Positions 42,993-52,559 of a stretch of DNA of 64,000 nucleotides are shown here, piece by piece. The number at the start of each line of letters is the position of its first letter. Positions within the stretch are counted from its first letter, which is position 1. The position numbers and the translations under genes were made by a program. Location: the NCBI RefSeq assembly GCF_963669205.1, contig NZ_OY769915.1, positions 5,616,001 to 5,680,000 of the forward strand, read 5' to 3'. The DNA is from an uncultured Roseibium sp. Its GTDB lineage: Bacteria > Pseudomonadota > Alphaproteobacteria > Rhizobiales > Stappiaceae. The notes under the pieces were generated by a model. The model was not told the DNA's origin. It worked only from the letters and a program-made list of their open reading frames with translations, and did no database searches.

Positions 42993-44237
42993 ATGCGTAA
43001 ATTGACGATGATGACGGCGGCAGCCGCTCTTATGGCAGCAAGCACGGCCGTGAAGGCAGAAGACGTTGAAGTTCTGCACTGGTGGACATCCGGTGGTGAA
43101 GCCGCCGCGCTGAACGTCCTGAAGCAGGACCTGGAAGGCCAGGGCATCGGCTGGCAGGACATGCCGGTCGCCGGCGGCGGCGGCTCACAGGCCATGACCG
43201 TGCTGCGCGCCCGCGTGACATCCGGCAACCCGCCCACAGCGGTACAGATGCTCGGCTTCGACATCCTCGACTGGGCCAACGAAGGTGCGCTTGCCGACCT
43301 GAACATCCAGGCAGGCCTCGAAGGCTGGGACGACGTTGTTCCGGAAGCGCTGCAGCAGTTTGCCAAGCACGACGGCAAATGGGTGTCCGCCCCGGTGAAC
43401 GTTCATTCCACCAACTGGGTCTGGGCGAACAAGGCCGTTCTCGATGAACTCGGCATTGCCGTTCCGACCACCTGGGACGAGTTCGTGGCGGCGCTGGAGA
43501 AGGTGAAAGCTTCCGGCAAGACCGCGATCGCACATGGCGGACAGCCGTGGCAGGACGCAACCGTTTTTGACGCCGTCGCCATGTCGACCGGCGGCCCGGA
43601 CTTCTACAAGAAGGCATTCATCGAACTTGACGAGGAAACCCTCGGCTCCGACACGATGAAGGAAGCCTTCGACCGCATGGCCGTGATCCGGTCCTATGTC
43701 GACGACAACTTCTCCGGCCGCGACTGGAACCTGGCCACCGCGATGGTCATCAACGGCGACGCCGCCTTCCAGATGATGGGCGACTGGGCCAAGGGTGAAT
43801 TCCTCAATGCAGGAAAACAGCCCGACGCGGACTTCCTGTGCTTCCGTTTCCCGGGCACGCAGGACCAGGTAACCTTCAACGCCGACCAGTTCGCGATGTT
43901 CGCCCAGGGCTCCGAAGTCGGCAAGGAACAGGCGGCGCTCGCAACCGCGATCCTCTCGCCGAACTTCCAGTCCGCATTCAACGTCGTCAAGGGATCGGTT
44001 CCGGCCCGTACGGACGTTTCCGACGAAGCCTTCGACGCTTGCGGCAAGAAGGGCATGGCAGATCTGAAAAAGGCTGCCGACAGCGGCAATCTTTACGGCT
44101 CCATGGCCCACGGCCACGCCAACCCGGCTGCGGTCAAGAACGCCATGTACGACGTGATCACGGCGCATTTCAACGGCGAGTATGACAGCGCGGCCGCTGT
44201 CGACGAACTCGTGACCGCCGTTCAAATCAACAAGTAA
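42993..44237 (+). CDS. Sugar ABC transporter, substrate-binding protein
   Basis: 414 residues. Signal peptide MRKLTMMTAAAALMAASTAVKA, then a family 1 extracellular solute-binding protein: VEVLHWWTSGGEAAAL, WVSAPVNVHSTNWVWANKAVL and NGDAAFQMMGDWAKGEF. This is the glucose/mannose-type branch, binding mono- or oligosaccharides or similar polyols in the periplasm. Followed by an intercistronic hairpin and the permease genes. The AT-rich upstream region contains the promoter and operator. Confidence 0.93.
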   Translation: MRKLTMMTAAAALMAASTAVKAEDVEVLHWWTSGGEAAALNVLKQDLEGQGIGWQDMPVAGGGGSQAMTVLRARVTSGNPPTAVQMLGFDILDWANEGALADLNIQAGLEGWDDVVPEALQQFAKHDGKWVSAPVNVHSTNWVWANKAVLDELGIAVPTTWDEFVAALEKVKASGKTAIAHGGQPWQDATVFDAVAMSTGGPDFYKKAFIELDEETLGSDTMKEAFDRMAVIRSYVDDNFSGRDWNLATAMVINGDAAFQMMGDWAKGEFLNAGKQPDADFLCFRFPGTQDQVTFNADQFAMFAQGSEVGKEQAALATAILSPNFQSAFNVVKGSVPARTDVSDEAFDACGKKGMADLKKAADSGNLYGSMAHGHANPAAVKNAMYDVITAHFNGEYDSAAAVDELVTAVQINK

Positions 44238-44247
44238 AATACCCTAC

Positions 44248-44275
44248 GGAAAGCGGTGCCTACGCACCGCTTTCC
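44248..44275 (+). terminator. Intercistronic hairpin after the binding-protein gene
   Basis: GGAAAGCGGTGC (44248-44259) and GCACCGCTTTCC (44264-44275) form a perfect 12-bp stem with a 4-base loop. No T-run follows, so it probably protects the binding-protein mRNA or attenuates expression rather than stopping transcription fully. Confidence 0.8.
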
Positions 44276-44293
44276 GGCAACCGGGGGCCTGAG

Positions 44294-45199
44294 ATGTCTA
44301 TTTCTGAAGCGGCGAACCCACGCGGTTCCGTTGTTGACAGACTGCGTGACGCTTTACCCAAAATCGTGTTGAGCCCGACTGTCGCCATCGTCGCGATCTT
44401 CGTTTACGGCTTCATCCTGTTCACGCTCTACCTGTCCTTTACCGACAGCCGGATCCTGCCGACCTTCGGATGGGTCGGCTGGAAGAACTACGAGAACCTG
44501 TTCCGTATCAGGGCGTGGGACACGGCCGTTTCCAATCTGGTCATTTTCGGTCTCCTTTACATCACCATCTGCTGTGCCCTCGGTTTGCTGCTGGCAATCC
44601 TGCTCGATCAGCGCATCCGCGCGGAAGGTTTTATCCGCACGGTCTATCTCTATCCGATGGCGCTCAGCTTCATCGTCACCGGTGTCGCCTGGAAATGGTT
44701 CCTCGACCCCGGCATCGGGGTGGAGGCCGTGGTGCGCGGCTGGGGCTGGACAACGTTCGAGTTCAACTGGATCAAGGACAGCGACATGGCGATCTATACG
44801 ATTGTCATAGCCGCCGTCTGGCAGACATCCGGCTTCGTCATGGCCATGTTTCTCGCGGGCCTGCGCGGCATCGACAGCGAGATGATGAAGGCGGCCCAGA
44901 TCGACGGTGCGTCCACCTTCGCCCTTTACCGGCGCATCGTGATCCCGCAGCTGCGCCCGGCCTTCATGTCCGCCTTCGTGGTGCTCGCCCACATGGCGAT
45001 CAAGTCCTATGACCTCGTGATCGCCCTGACCGGCGGCGGTCCGGGCACGGCGACCGAACTGCCCGCGACCTTCATGTATTCCTACACATTCACCCGGAAC
45101 CAGATGGGGATCGGTGCGGCCTCTGCCGTGATCATGCTGATGACCATCGCCGCGATCATCGTGCCCTATCTTTGGTCCGAACTGAGGGAGAAGAAGTGA
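44294..45199 (+). CDS. Sugar ABC transporter permease (MalF-like)
   Basis: 301 residues, six predicted helices. The EAA-type motif that docks on the ATPase is visible (KAAQIDGASTFALYRRIVIPQL, here in its usual place before the last two helices). It forms half of the inner-membrane channel for the adjacent binding protein. Its stop codon overlaps the next ATG. Confidence 0.94.
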   Translation: MSISEAANPRGSVVDRLRDALPKIVLSPTVAIVAIFVYGFILFTLYLSFTDSRILPTFGWVGWKNYENLFRIRAWDTAVSNLVIFGLLYITICCALGLLLAILLDQRIRAEGFIRTVYLYPMALSFIVTGVAWKWFLDPGIGVEAVVRGWGWTTFEFNWIKDSDMAIYTIVIAAVWQTSGFVMAMFLAGLRGIDSEMMKAAQIDGASTFALYRRIVIPQLRPAFMSAFVVLAHMAIKSYDLVIALTGGGPGTATELPATFMYSYTFTRNQMGIGAASAVIMLMTIAAIIVPYLWSELREKK

Positions 45200-46071
45200 T
45201 GGCCTCTGCTTCCGCGAAAAGCTCCTTCAACCTCGCCCGCTTTGTTCTCTATGCGCTGCTGGCTGTCTTCTGCATCTACTACCTGCTGCCGCTTTACGTA
45301 ATGGTGGTGAACTCGCTGAAACCCCTGTCCGAGATCACGGCGGGCGGCATGATGGCGCTGCCGCAGGAATGGACGCTCGCGCCCTGGCTCAGCGCCTGGT
45401 CGAGCGCCCAGGTCGGCGTCGAGGCAACGGGCCTGCGGCCCTATTTCCTCAACTCCATCATCATGGTCGTTCCGGCCGTTGCCCTGTCGACCATGGTCGG
45501 TGCGCTCAACGGTTACGTCCTGACGAAATGGACCTTCCCCGGCGCAACCATCCTGTTCGGCCTGCTGCTCTTCGGATGTTTCATTCCGTTCCAGATGGTG
45601 CTTATCCCGATGGCGCGCATGCTGGGCCTGATGGGCCTTGCCGGCTCCGTTCCGGGCCTGATCTTCGTGCACTTCGTCTACGGCATCGGCTTTTCGACGC
45701 TCTATTTCCGGAACTACTACGCCGCTTTCCCGACCGAACTCGTGCGGGCGGCGCAGATCGACGGCGCCGGTTTCTTCCGCATCTTCTGGCGCATCCTGCT
45801 GCCGTCCTCCGGACCGATCGCGGTTGTCTGCATCATCTGGCAGTTCACCAACATCTGGAACGACTTCCTGTTCGGCGCGTCTTTCTCCGACTTCGACAGT
45901 CAGCCGATGACCGTTGCGCTGAACAACCTGGTGCAGTCTTCCACCGGGGTAAAGGAATACAACGTCCATTTTGCAGGCGCGATCATGGCCGCGCTGCCAA
46001 CTCTCTTCGTCTACATCGTCGCGGGCCGGTACTTCGTCCGTGGCCTGATGGCCGGCTCAGTTAAAGGATAA
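45199..46071 (+). CDS. Sugar ABC transporter permease (MalG-like)
   Basis: 290 residues, six predicted helices, with the EAA-type loop RAAQIDGAGFFRIFWRILLP. Second half of the channel. The ATG at 45199 overlaps the upstream stop (TGATG), favoured over an in-frame GTG nine codons earlier. Confidence 0.94.
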   Translation: MASASAKSSFNLARFVLYALLAVFCIYYLLPLYVMVVNSLKPLSEITAGGMMALPQEWTLAPWLSAWSSAQVGVEATGLRPYFLNSIIMVVPAVALSTMVGALNGYVLTKWTFPGATILFGLLLFGCFIPFQMVLIPMARMLGLMGLAGSVPGLIFVHFVYGIGFSTLYFRNYYAAFPTELVRAAQIDGAGFFRIFWRILLPSSGPIAVVCIIWQFTNIWNDFLFGASFSDFDSQPMTVALNNLVQSSTGVKEYNVHFAGAIMAALPTLFVYIVAGRYFVRGLMAGSVKG

Positions 46072-46075
46072 GACA

Positions 46076-47185
46076 ATGGGCTTTCTCGACATCAAACAGG
46101 CGACCAAGTCTTACGGAGCCGTGCAGGTTCTGCAAGAAACCGACATCTCCATCGAAGAGGGCGAGTTCCTTGTTCTGGTCGGGCCGTCCGGCTGCGGCAA
46201 GTCCACCCTGCTGAACATGATCGCAGGTCTCGAGGACATCACGTCCGGGGAAATCGCCATTCGCGGCAAGAGCATGAACGGCGTGAAGCCCGCCGACCGC
46301 AACATTGCGATGGTTTTCCAGTCCTACGCCCTTTACCCGAACATGACAGTCAGCGGCAATATCTCCTTCGGCATGGAGATGCACGGAATCGAGAAATCCG
46401 AACGCGAGAAGCGCATCGCGCAGGTTTCCGATCTTCTTCAGATCAAGCACCTGCTCGCCCGCAAACCCGGGCAGCTGTCCGGCGGTCAGCGCCAGCGTGT
46501 CGCGATGGGGCGGGCGCTGGTTCGCGAACCGGACGTATTCCTGTTCGACGAACCGCTCTCCAACCTGGATGCGAAGCTGCGCGTCGACATGCGCACGGAA
46601 ATCAAGAAACTGCACCAGAAGCTCGGAACAACCATCGTCTACGTGACCCACGACCAGATCGAAGCGCTGACACTGTCGACGCGCATCGCGGTGATGTTCG
46701 GCGGTTACGTGCAGCAGCTCGGAACGCCCAAGGAAATCTATGACAACCCGGCAAACATGTTCGTTGCCGGTTTCATGGGCTCGCCATCCATGAACCTGTT
46801 TCCGGCCAAGGTGGTTTCCGAAAACGGTCAGCCCGCCGCGGAAGTCTCGCTCGCGGACGGCACCAGGGCGTCCATTCCCTTTGCCACGGACAGACTCGCC
46901 TCGGACGTCGGACGGGACATCATTCTCGGCATCCGCCCGGAGGCGATCACCGACAGGGACGGCGCCGACAGGAACTCGCAGGCGGTTCACATCGTCGACG
47001 CTCCGGTGGAAGTTACTGAACCGGCCGGCTCGGACACGTTCGTGGTCAGCCAGATCGGCGGCAAGGACGTCACCGGCCGCTTCCGCGCGGATGTCGCGGT
47101 CAATGCCGGGGAAACCTTCCCGTTTGCCTTCAACATGGAAAAGGCCGTCGCCTTCGATCCGCAGAGCGAAAACAGGATCGCCTGA
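46076..47185 (+). CDS. Sugar ABC transporter ATP-binding protein (UgpC/MalK type)
   Basis: 369 residues. Walker A GPSGCGKST, signature LSGGQRQRVAMGRAL, Walker B VFLFDEPLSNLDAKLR and the switch histidine in YVTHDQIEAL. The C-terminal part (about 240-369) is the TOBE/MalK regulatory domain. It energises the two permeases directly upstream. Confidence 0.96.
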   Translation: MGFLDIKQATKSYGAVQVLQETDISIEEGEFLVLVGPSGCGKSTLLNMIAGLEDITSGEIAIRGKSMNGVKPADRNIAMVFQSYALYPNMTVSGNISFGMEMHGIEKSEREKRIAQVSDLLQIKHLLARKPGQLSGGQRQRVAMGRALVREPDVFLFDEPLSNLDAKLRVDMRTEIKKLHQKLGTTIVYVTHDQIEALTLSTRIAVMFGGYVQQLGTPKEIYDNPANMFVAGFMGSPSMNLFPAKVVSENGQPAAEVSLADGTRASIPFATDRLASDVGRDIILGIRPEAITDRDGADRNSQAVHIVDAPVEVTEPAGSDTFVVSQIGGKDVTGRFRADVAVNAGETFPFAFNMEKAVAFDPQSENRIA

Positions 47186-47189
47186 CAGG

Positions 47190-48674
47190 ATGAGCGGCGC
47201 GCCGGACATTGTCATCGTCGGCAGCGGCATGGGCGGCGCAACCCTTGCCGCCGGTCTTGCACCCTCCGGTGCCAGGATCACTATCCTGGAACGCGGACAC
47301 CGCATTCCCGACGATGCACCGGCGCGGGACCCCTGGCGCATCTACACCAACAGCGCCTTCCGCTCGCCCGAGACCTGGCTTGACGAAAATGACAATCCTT
47401 TCGAACCGGGGAACTATTACAACGTCGGCGGAAACTCTAAGCTCTATGGTGCGGTCCTGATCCGCTATCGCGCGCAAGACTTCGACGAAATGGAACACTA
47501 CGAGGGCGTGTCCCCGGCCTGGCCCTTTCGCTATGAAGAACTCGCCCCGTGGTACGAGGCCGCCGAGAAGCTCTATCAGGTCCGTGGCGATGTTTCCGGC
47601 GACGCCACCGAACCGGACCACGCAGGACCATACCCGTTTCCGCCGGTCGCCGACGAGACCGCAATCCGGGTCGCCCGCGAAAGGCTTGTGAAAGCCGGTG
47701 TCAGACCGTTTTCACTGCCGCTCGGCGTGGATATCGAGGAATGGCTTGCAGCCGGACAGACCGGCTGGGACGGATATCCGGATCTCAGATGCGGCAAGAT
47801 GGACGCCGAAACCTGCGGGCTTGCCGAGGCTCTCGCGCACGACAATGTCGAGCTTGTCACCGGAGCGGACGTCACAAGCCTCAGGGCCGACCCGGAAACA
47901 GGAAAAATCAGCTCCGTCACCTACCTGAAAGGCGGTGAGGAAACCACTTTGACACCAGCGATCGTCGCCGTTTGCGCCGGTGCTGTCCAGACGGCCGCCC
48001 TGTTGCTCAGGTCCGGTGTGGCCAACAGCTCCGATCGTGTCGGGCGCTGCTTCATGAACCATAACGCCACGGCAATGATCGCCATAGACCCGAGGTTCCG
48101 CAACGATGCCGTCTACCAGAAGACCTTCGGTATCAACGACTGGTATCTGCCCGGCGGAGCCGGTGGCAAACCCCTCGGCAACGTGCAACTGCTCGGACGG
48201 GTCACGCCCGATATCCTGAAGATTCAGGTCCCGCAGCTTCCCGGATTTGCCGCCAGGTGGATCTCCGGTCACGCGCTCGATCTTTACCTGATCTCCGAGG
48301 ACCTTCCCGATCCTGAAAGCCGGGTTGTTCTGAAAGACGGCAAGATCCAGCTGATCTGGCGCAGGTCCAACATGAAGGCGCACGAGGAACTCGTGAAACG
48401 CACCAGGGCCACGCTGCGCAAGGCCGGTTATCCTCTTGTGCTTTCCCGCCTGTTCGACGGGCGCGTGCCGTCGCACCAATGCGGCACGGTGCACCTCGGC
48501 GATGATCCGAACACCAGTGTTCTTGATCCGGACTGCCGGTCCTGGGACCATCCGAACCTCTTCGTGACCGATGCGGCGGCCCTTCCGACATCTGCCGCCG
48601 TCAATCCTGCACTTACGGTCGCAGCCCTTGCGCTCAGAGCCGCCGAAACAATCAAACGGGAGTTGGCAGCATGA
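47190..48674 (+). CDS. GMC-family flavin oxidoreductase 1
   Basis: 494 residues. FAD-binding Rossmann motif IVIVGSGMGGATLA near the N-terminus; NVGGNSKLYGAVLIR; and a C-terminal GMC domain with the His/Asn catalytic pair in PSHQCGTVHLG and SAAVNPALTVA. This branch resembles sugar-oxidising GMC enzymes (glucoside 3-dehydrogenase, pyranose oxidase and gluconate dehydrogenase-like) more than choline dehydrogenase. No signal peptide is seen, so it is probably cytoplasmic, acting after uptake. Four bases after the ATPase gene. Confidence 0.9.
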   Translation: MSGAPDIVIVGSGMGGATLAAGLAPSGARITILERGHRIPDDAPARDPWRIYTNSAFRSPETWLDENDNPFEPGNYYNVGGNSKLYGAVLIRYRAQDFDEMEHYEGVSPAWPFRYEELAPWYEAAEKLYQVRGDVSGDATEPDHAGPYPFPPVADETAIRVARERLVKAGVRPFSLPLGVDIEEWLAAGQTGWDGYPDLRCGKMDAETCGLAEALAHDNVELVTGADVTSLRADPETGKISSVTYLKGGEETTLTPAIVAVCAGAVQTAALLLRSGVANSSDRVGRCFMNHNATAMIAIDPRFRNDAVYQKTFGINDWYLPGGAGGKPLGNVQLLGRVTPDILKIQVPQLPGFAARWISGHALDLYLISEDLPDPESRVVLKDGKIQLIWRRSNMKAHEELVKRTRATLRKAGYPLVLSRLFDGRVPSHQCGTVHLGDDPNTSVLDPDCRSWDHPNLFVTDAAALPTSAAVNPALTVAALALRAAETIKRELAA

Positions 48675-49429
48675 GCAAGGTCGCCCTTGTCACCGGCGGA
48701 CAGCGCGGCATCGGCCTTGCGATTTCCGCAGCACTTGTCGAGGCAGGTTACAAGGTGGCCCTGCTGGCCCAATGCGATCCCGGTGACAGCGAAGTCGAGA
48801 CCGCCCTGGAAACGCTCGGGCCGGACGCGGCGTTCTATTCCCACGATCTTCTGAATGTCGAAAACCATGGCAGCGTCGTCAGCAACGTGGAAGCCGACCT
48901 CGGGCCGATCACCACCTTCGTCTCCAACGCGGGTGTGCCTGCGAAAGTGCGCGGCGACATGCTGGACATCACACCGGACAGCTTCGACTTCGTCTTGGGC
49001 GTCAACCTGAAAGGCGCGTTCTTCCTCGCCCAGGAGATTGGCCGGCGCATGCTGGACCGGCCGAACGGCTGCTACCGGTCGATGTCCTTTGTTACCTCGG
49101 TCAGCGCCGAGATGATCTCCATCGAGCGCGCGGAATACTGCGTCTCCAAGGCGGGCGCCTCAATGATGGCGCAACTCTTTGCCGTCCGCATGGCGCCGCA
49201 TGACATCGGTGTCTTCGAGATCCGGCCCGGTGTGATCGAGACCGCGCTCACCGCAGGTGTCAAAGACAAGTACACCGCCCGGATCAAGGACGGCCTCGTC
49301 CCTTCCGCGCGCTGGGGTTATCCCGCCGACATTGCGTCGGCCATTCTCCCGCTCGCGGAAGGCCGGATGGCCTTTGCCACGGGCTCCGTCATCAATGTGG
49401 ATGGCGGGCTGTCCATTCCACGCCTTTGA
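48671..49429 (+). CDS. Short-chain dehydrogenase/reductase
   Basis: 252 residues. NAD(P) site TGGQRGIG, NAG motif in FVSNAGVP, and the YCVSKAG catalytic Tyr/Lys with the serine in SFVTSVSAE. The ATG overlaps the upstream stop (ATGA). Named by similarity with 3-oxoacyl-ACP reductases, but in this operon it more likely oxidises a hydroxyl of the imported compound or reduces a keto intermediate. Confidence 0.93.
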   Translation: MSKVALVTGGQRGIGLAISAALVEAGYKVALLAQCDPGDSEVETALETLGPDAAFYSHDLLNVENHGSVVSNVEADLGPITTFVSNAGVPAKVRGDMLDITPDSFDFVLGVNLKGAFFLAQEIGRRMLDRPNGCYRSMSFVTSVSAEMISIERAEYCVSKAGASMMAQLFAVRMAPHDIGVFEIRPGVIETALTAGVKDKYTARIKDGLVPSARWGYPADIASAILPLAEGRMAFATGSVINVDGGLSIPRL

Positions 49430-49438
49430 GAGACCACC

Positions 49439-51022
49439 ATGGAAAAGGGCTACGATTTCATCATTATCGGCGGCGGCAGTGCAGGTTCTGTCCTTGCGGC
49501 CCGGCTGACGGAGAACCCGGAGGTCAGCGTTCTGCTGCTGGAAGCAGGCGGCCGCGACTGGCACCCGTTCTTTCACGTGCCGGCCGGTTTTGCGAAGATG
49601 ACGAAGGGGATCGGATCCTGGGGCTGGCACACCGTCCCGCAGCGGCATATGCAGGACCGGGTGTTCCGCTACACCCAGGCCAAGGTGATCGGCGGCGGCT
49701 CAGCCATCAACGCCCAGATCTATACGCGCGGCAACGCGCTCGACTATGACGAGTGGCGCCAGATGGGCTGCGAGGGATGGGGCTACGAGGATGTCCTGCC
49801 CTATTACAGGAAGGCCGAGGACAACGACACCTACGACAATCGCTACCACGGCAAGGGTGGCCCCCTGGGCGTGTCAAAGCCCTGTGCGCCGCTGCCGATC
49901 TGCGAAGCCTATTTCGAAGCGGCCGCCGAGCTCGGCATCCCGCGCAACGAGGACGTCACCGGCGAGAAACAGGATGGTGCTGCCTATTACCAGCTGACCC
50001 AGAAGAACGCGCGCAGATCTTCGGCTGCCATGGCCTATCTCGCCCCCAACCGGCATCGCCCGAACCTTCACGTCAGGACGGACACGCAGGTGCGCCGCAT
50101 CGTCGTTGACAACGGCATTGCCACGGGTGTGGATCTCATCGACGGGACCTTCTTGAAAGCAGGCAGCGAGGTGATCCTGTCCTCCGGATCGATCGGATCG
50201 CCGAGGCTGCTGCAACTTTCCGGGATCGGGCCTGCCGACCATCTGAACGGCCTCGGCATCGATGTCGTCTGCGATCAGCCCGAAGTCGGCGCCAATCTCC
50301 AGGACCATCTCGATCTATATTGCATCTGTGAAGTAAGCGGTCCCTACACATATGATCGCTACGCCAAGCTGCACTGGTCTGCGATAGCGGGACTGCAATA
50401 TCTCTTCACCAGGCGCGGACCGGTCTCCTCCAGCCTGTTTGAAACCGGCGGGTTCTGGTATGCCGACCCGGAAGCCAGGTCGCCCGACCTGCAGTTTCAT
50501 CTCGGTCTCGGCACGGGCATCGAATCCGGTGTCGCGGCCATGCCGGACGGCGGCGTGACGCTGAATTCCTGTTACCTCAGGCCCCGCTCTCGCGGCAGCG
50601 TGCGCCTTCAGAGCGACAATCCGGACGACGCGCCGCTGATCGATCCGAACTACCTGGAAGACCCGCAGGACCGGGAGATGTCGATCCGCGGCCTGAAGCT
50701 GACCCAGGAAATCCTCGCCCAGGGACCGCTGAAGAAATACATCAAGGCGGAGCGCCTGCCCGGCCCCGGCATCAGGACCGACGACGACTATTTCAATTTC
50801 ATCTGCGAGCACTCCAAGACCTCCCATCACCCGGCGGGAACCTGCCGGATGGGGTCGGACGAAAAGGCCGTGCTCGATCCAAGGCTCCGCTTCAACGGGA
50901 TCGGCCGGTTGCGCGTCATCGACGCTTCCGTGATGCCGACTGTTGTTTCCTCCAATACCAACGCTGCGGCCATCATGATCGGCGAAAAGGGTGCCGACAT
51001 GATCAAGCAGGACCACGGGTGA
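49439..51022 (+). CDS. GMC-family flavin oxidoreductase 2 (choline dehydrogenase-like)
   Basis: 527 residues. FAD motif FIIIGGGSAGSVLAARL, GGGSAINAQIYTRGN, and the catalytic His/Asn pair in KTSHHPAGTCRMG and VSSNTNAAAIMIGEK. This is the alcohol/choline dehydrogenase branch, different from GMC oxidoreductase 1 two genes upstream. Electrons probably go to a quinone or other acceptor. The substrate is unknown; choline is not suggested by the context. Confidence 0.92.
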   Translation: MEKGYDFIIIGGGSAGSVLAARLTENPEVSVLLLEAGGRDWHPFFHVPAGFAKMTKGIGSWGWHTVPQRHMQDRVFRYTQAKVIGGGSAINAQIYTRGNALDYDEWRQMGCEGWGYEDVLPYYRKAEDNDTYDNRYHGKGGPLGVSKPCAPLPICEAYFEAAAELGIPRNEDVTGEKQDGAAYYQLTQKNARRSSAAMAYLAPNRHRPNLHVRTDTQVRRIVVDNGIATGVDLIDGTFLKAGSEVILSSGSIGSPRLLQLSGIGPADHLNGLGIDVVCDQPEVGANLQDHLDLYCICEVSGPYTYDRYAKLHWSAIAGLQYLFTRRGPVSSSLFETGGFWYADPEARSPDLQFHLGLGTGIESGVAAMPDGGVTLNSCYLRPRSRGSVRLQSDNPDDAPLIDPNYLEDPQDREMSIRGLKLTQEILAQGPLKKYIKAERLPGPGIRTDDDYFNFICEHSKTSHHPAGTCRMGSDEKAVLDPRLRFNGIGRLRVIDASVMPTVVSSNTNAAAIMIGEKGADMIKQDHG

Positions 51023-51028
51023 CCTTTC

Positions 51029-51343
51029 ATGATCAGACATATCGTCCTTATCAAGTTTCAGCCGAGTGTAAGCGAAGACACGGTTCGCGATCTCTTTCAG
51101 GAGCTCCGCACGATCCGCGACCAGGTGTCCGGCATTCTCGACATCACGTCGGGCCGGAGCGAAAGCCCGGAAAAGATCGAGCGCGGCTACATGCACGGCT
51201 TCGTCGTCGATTTCGAGGACTGGGACGCGCTCGAGCGCTATCAGACCCATCCCGATCACAAGGCGCTCGGCGCCAGACTCGTCGCGAACGCAATCGGCGG
51301 ACTGGACGGCATCCTCGTTCTCGATATCCCCATTGCGGCCTGA
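51029..51343 (+). CDS. Dabb (stress-responsive A/B barrel) domain protein
   Basis: 104 residues, one ferredoxin-like barrel: MIRHIVLIKFQPSVSEDTV, RGYMHGFVVDFEDWDALERYQTHPDH. The conserved HIVLxKF start and the YxxHPxH motif define Dabb. Some members are cyclases or help in cyclisation and ring cleavage, many are unassigned. Six bases after GMC oxidoreductase 2, so it belongs to the pathway. Confidence 0.9.
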   Translation: MIRHIVLIKFQPSVSEDTVRDLFQELRTIRDQVSGILDITSGRSESPEKIERGYMHGFVVDFEDWDALERYQTHPDHKALGARLVANAIGGLDGILVLDIPIAA

Positions 51344-51374
51344 CCACCGGCGATCAACGTTTCAGGAGTAGCCG

Positions 51375-52538
51375 ATGCTGACCCTCCCCACGCTCGACAA
51401 CCGTCTGGAAGACTATGCGCTCAAGGGCGATCCGCTGATCCCGCGCGCTCCCGGCGTGCCGCTGACCCGGATTGCGTTCGCGGCTGCCCATGTCGTCTCC
51501 TCACCGCTTGCCGAACGCGATCCATGGATCGGATCACCCGCCGTCGACTGGGACAACACGCTCAGGTTCCGGCACTGGCTCTGGGACCAGGGTCTCGGTC
51601 TCGCCGAAGCGATGGACACCGCGCAGCGCGGCATGGGTGTTGACTGGCCGACAGCGAAGGAACTCATCGAAAGAACGATGCGGGACGCAAAAGCGCATCC
51701 GATGAAGCCGAGGGTCGCCTGCGGTGCCGGCACGGATCAGAAACCGCGCGAGGACTATCGCACGACGGACGACATCGTCGCAGCCTACACGGAGCAGATG
51801 GAGGCGATCGAGGCGGCGGGCGGACAGATCATCCTGATGGCATCGCAAGCCCTGCCGGCAATCGGGGCAACGGCCGATGACTACCAGACCGTCTACGGGA
51901 CATTGCTGCGCCAGGCCGCATCGCCCGTCGTACTCCACTGGCTCGGCGACATGTTCGATCCGAAGCTGACGGGCTATTGGGGATCTGCAGACGTGGCAAA
52001 GGCGATGCAGACCGTTCTGGACATCATCAACGCCCACGAGGACAAGGTTGACGGCATCAAGATTTCGCTGCTTGAAAAATCCTATGAGGAGGATCTCAGA
52101 GCCCGTCTTCCGGAAGGTGTACTCCTCTATACCGGTGATGATTTCAATTATGCGGAATTGATCGAGGGCGACGGAACGCGCTATTCGCATGCCCTGCTCG
52201 GTGCATTCGCGGCGATCGCCCCGGCGGCGAGCCAGGCTCTGGAAGCCCTGGCCGGGAATGACACGGAAACCTATCACCGTCTGCTGGAACCGACGGTCCC
52301 GCTCAGCCGCGAGATCTTCAAGGCGCCGACACAGTTCTACAAGGCCGGCATCGCTTTCCTCGCCTGGCTGAATGATGCCCAGAGCCACTTCATCATGCCG
52401 GGCGGTTTCCAGTCCTCGCGCGAGATTACCCACTATGCGGAAGTCTTCAGACTTGCGGATCAGGCCCGTTTGCTGTCAAAGCCTGACAAGGCGGTCGACC
52501 GCATGAAGCTCCTGTTGAGGCTTCACGGCATCGACTAA
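51375..52538 (+). CDS. DUF993 dihydrodipicolinate synthase-like protein
   Basis: 387 residues. Starts with a family-type N-terminus (LEDYALKGDPLIPRAPGVPLTRIAFAA, in part), with VDWDNTLRFRHWLWDQGLGLAEAMDTAQRG. The (beta/alpha)8 barrel contains KVDGIKISLLEKSYEE, whose lysine could be the Schiff-base residue of class I aldolases of the DHDPS superfamily. DUF993 has no assigned reaction that I know; aldol cleavage or dehydration is inferred. Placed between Dabb and LacI genes. Confidence 0.85.
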   Translation: MLTLPTLDNRLEDYALKGDPLIPRAPGVPLTRIAFAAAHVVSSPLAERDPWIGSPAVDWDNTLRFRHWLWDQGLGLAEAMDTAQRGMGVDWPTAKELIERTMRDAKAHPMKPRVACGAGTDQKPREDYRTTDDIVAAYTEQMEAIEAAGGQIILMASQALPAIGATADDYQTVYGTLLRQAASPVVLHWLGDMFDPKLTGYWGSADVAKAMQTVLDIINAHEDKVDGIKISLLEKSYEEDLRARLPEGVLLYTGDDFNYAELIEGDGTRYSHALLGAFAAIAPAASQALEALAGNDTETYHRLLEPTVPLSREIFKAPTQFYKAGIAFLAWLNDAQSHFIMPGGFQSSREITHYAEVFRLADQARLLSKPDKAVDRMKLLLRLHGID

Positions 52539-52559
52539 GGACGAGAGACCGGGGCGCGC

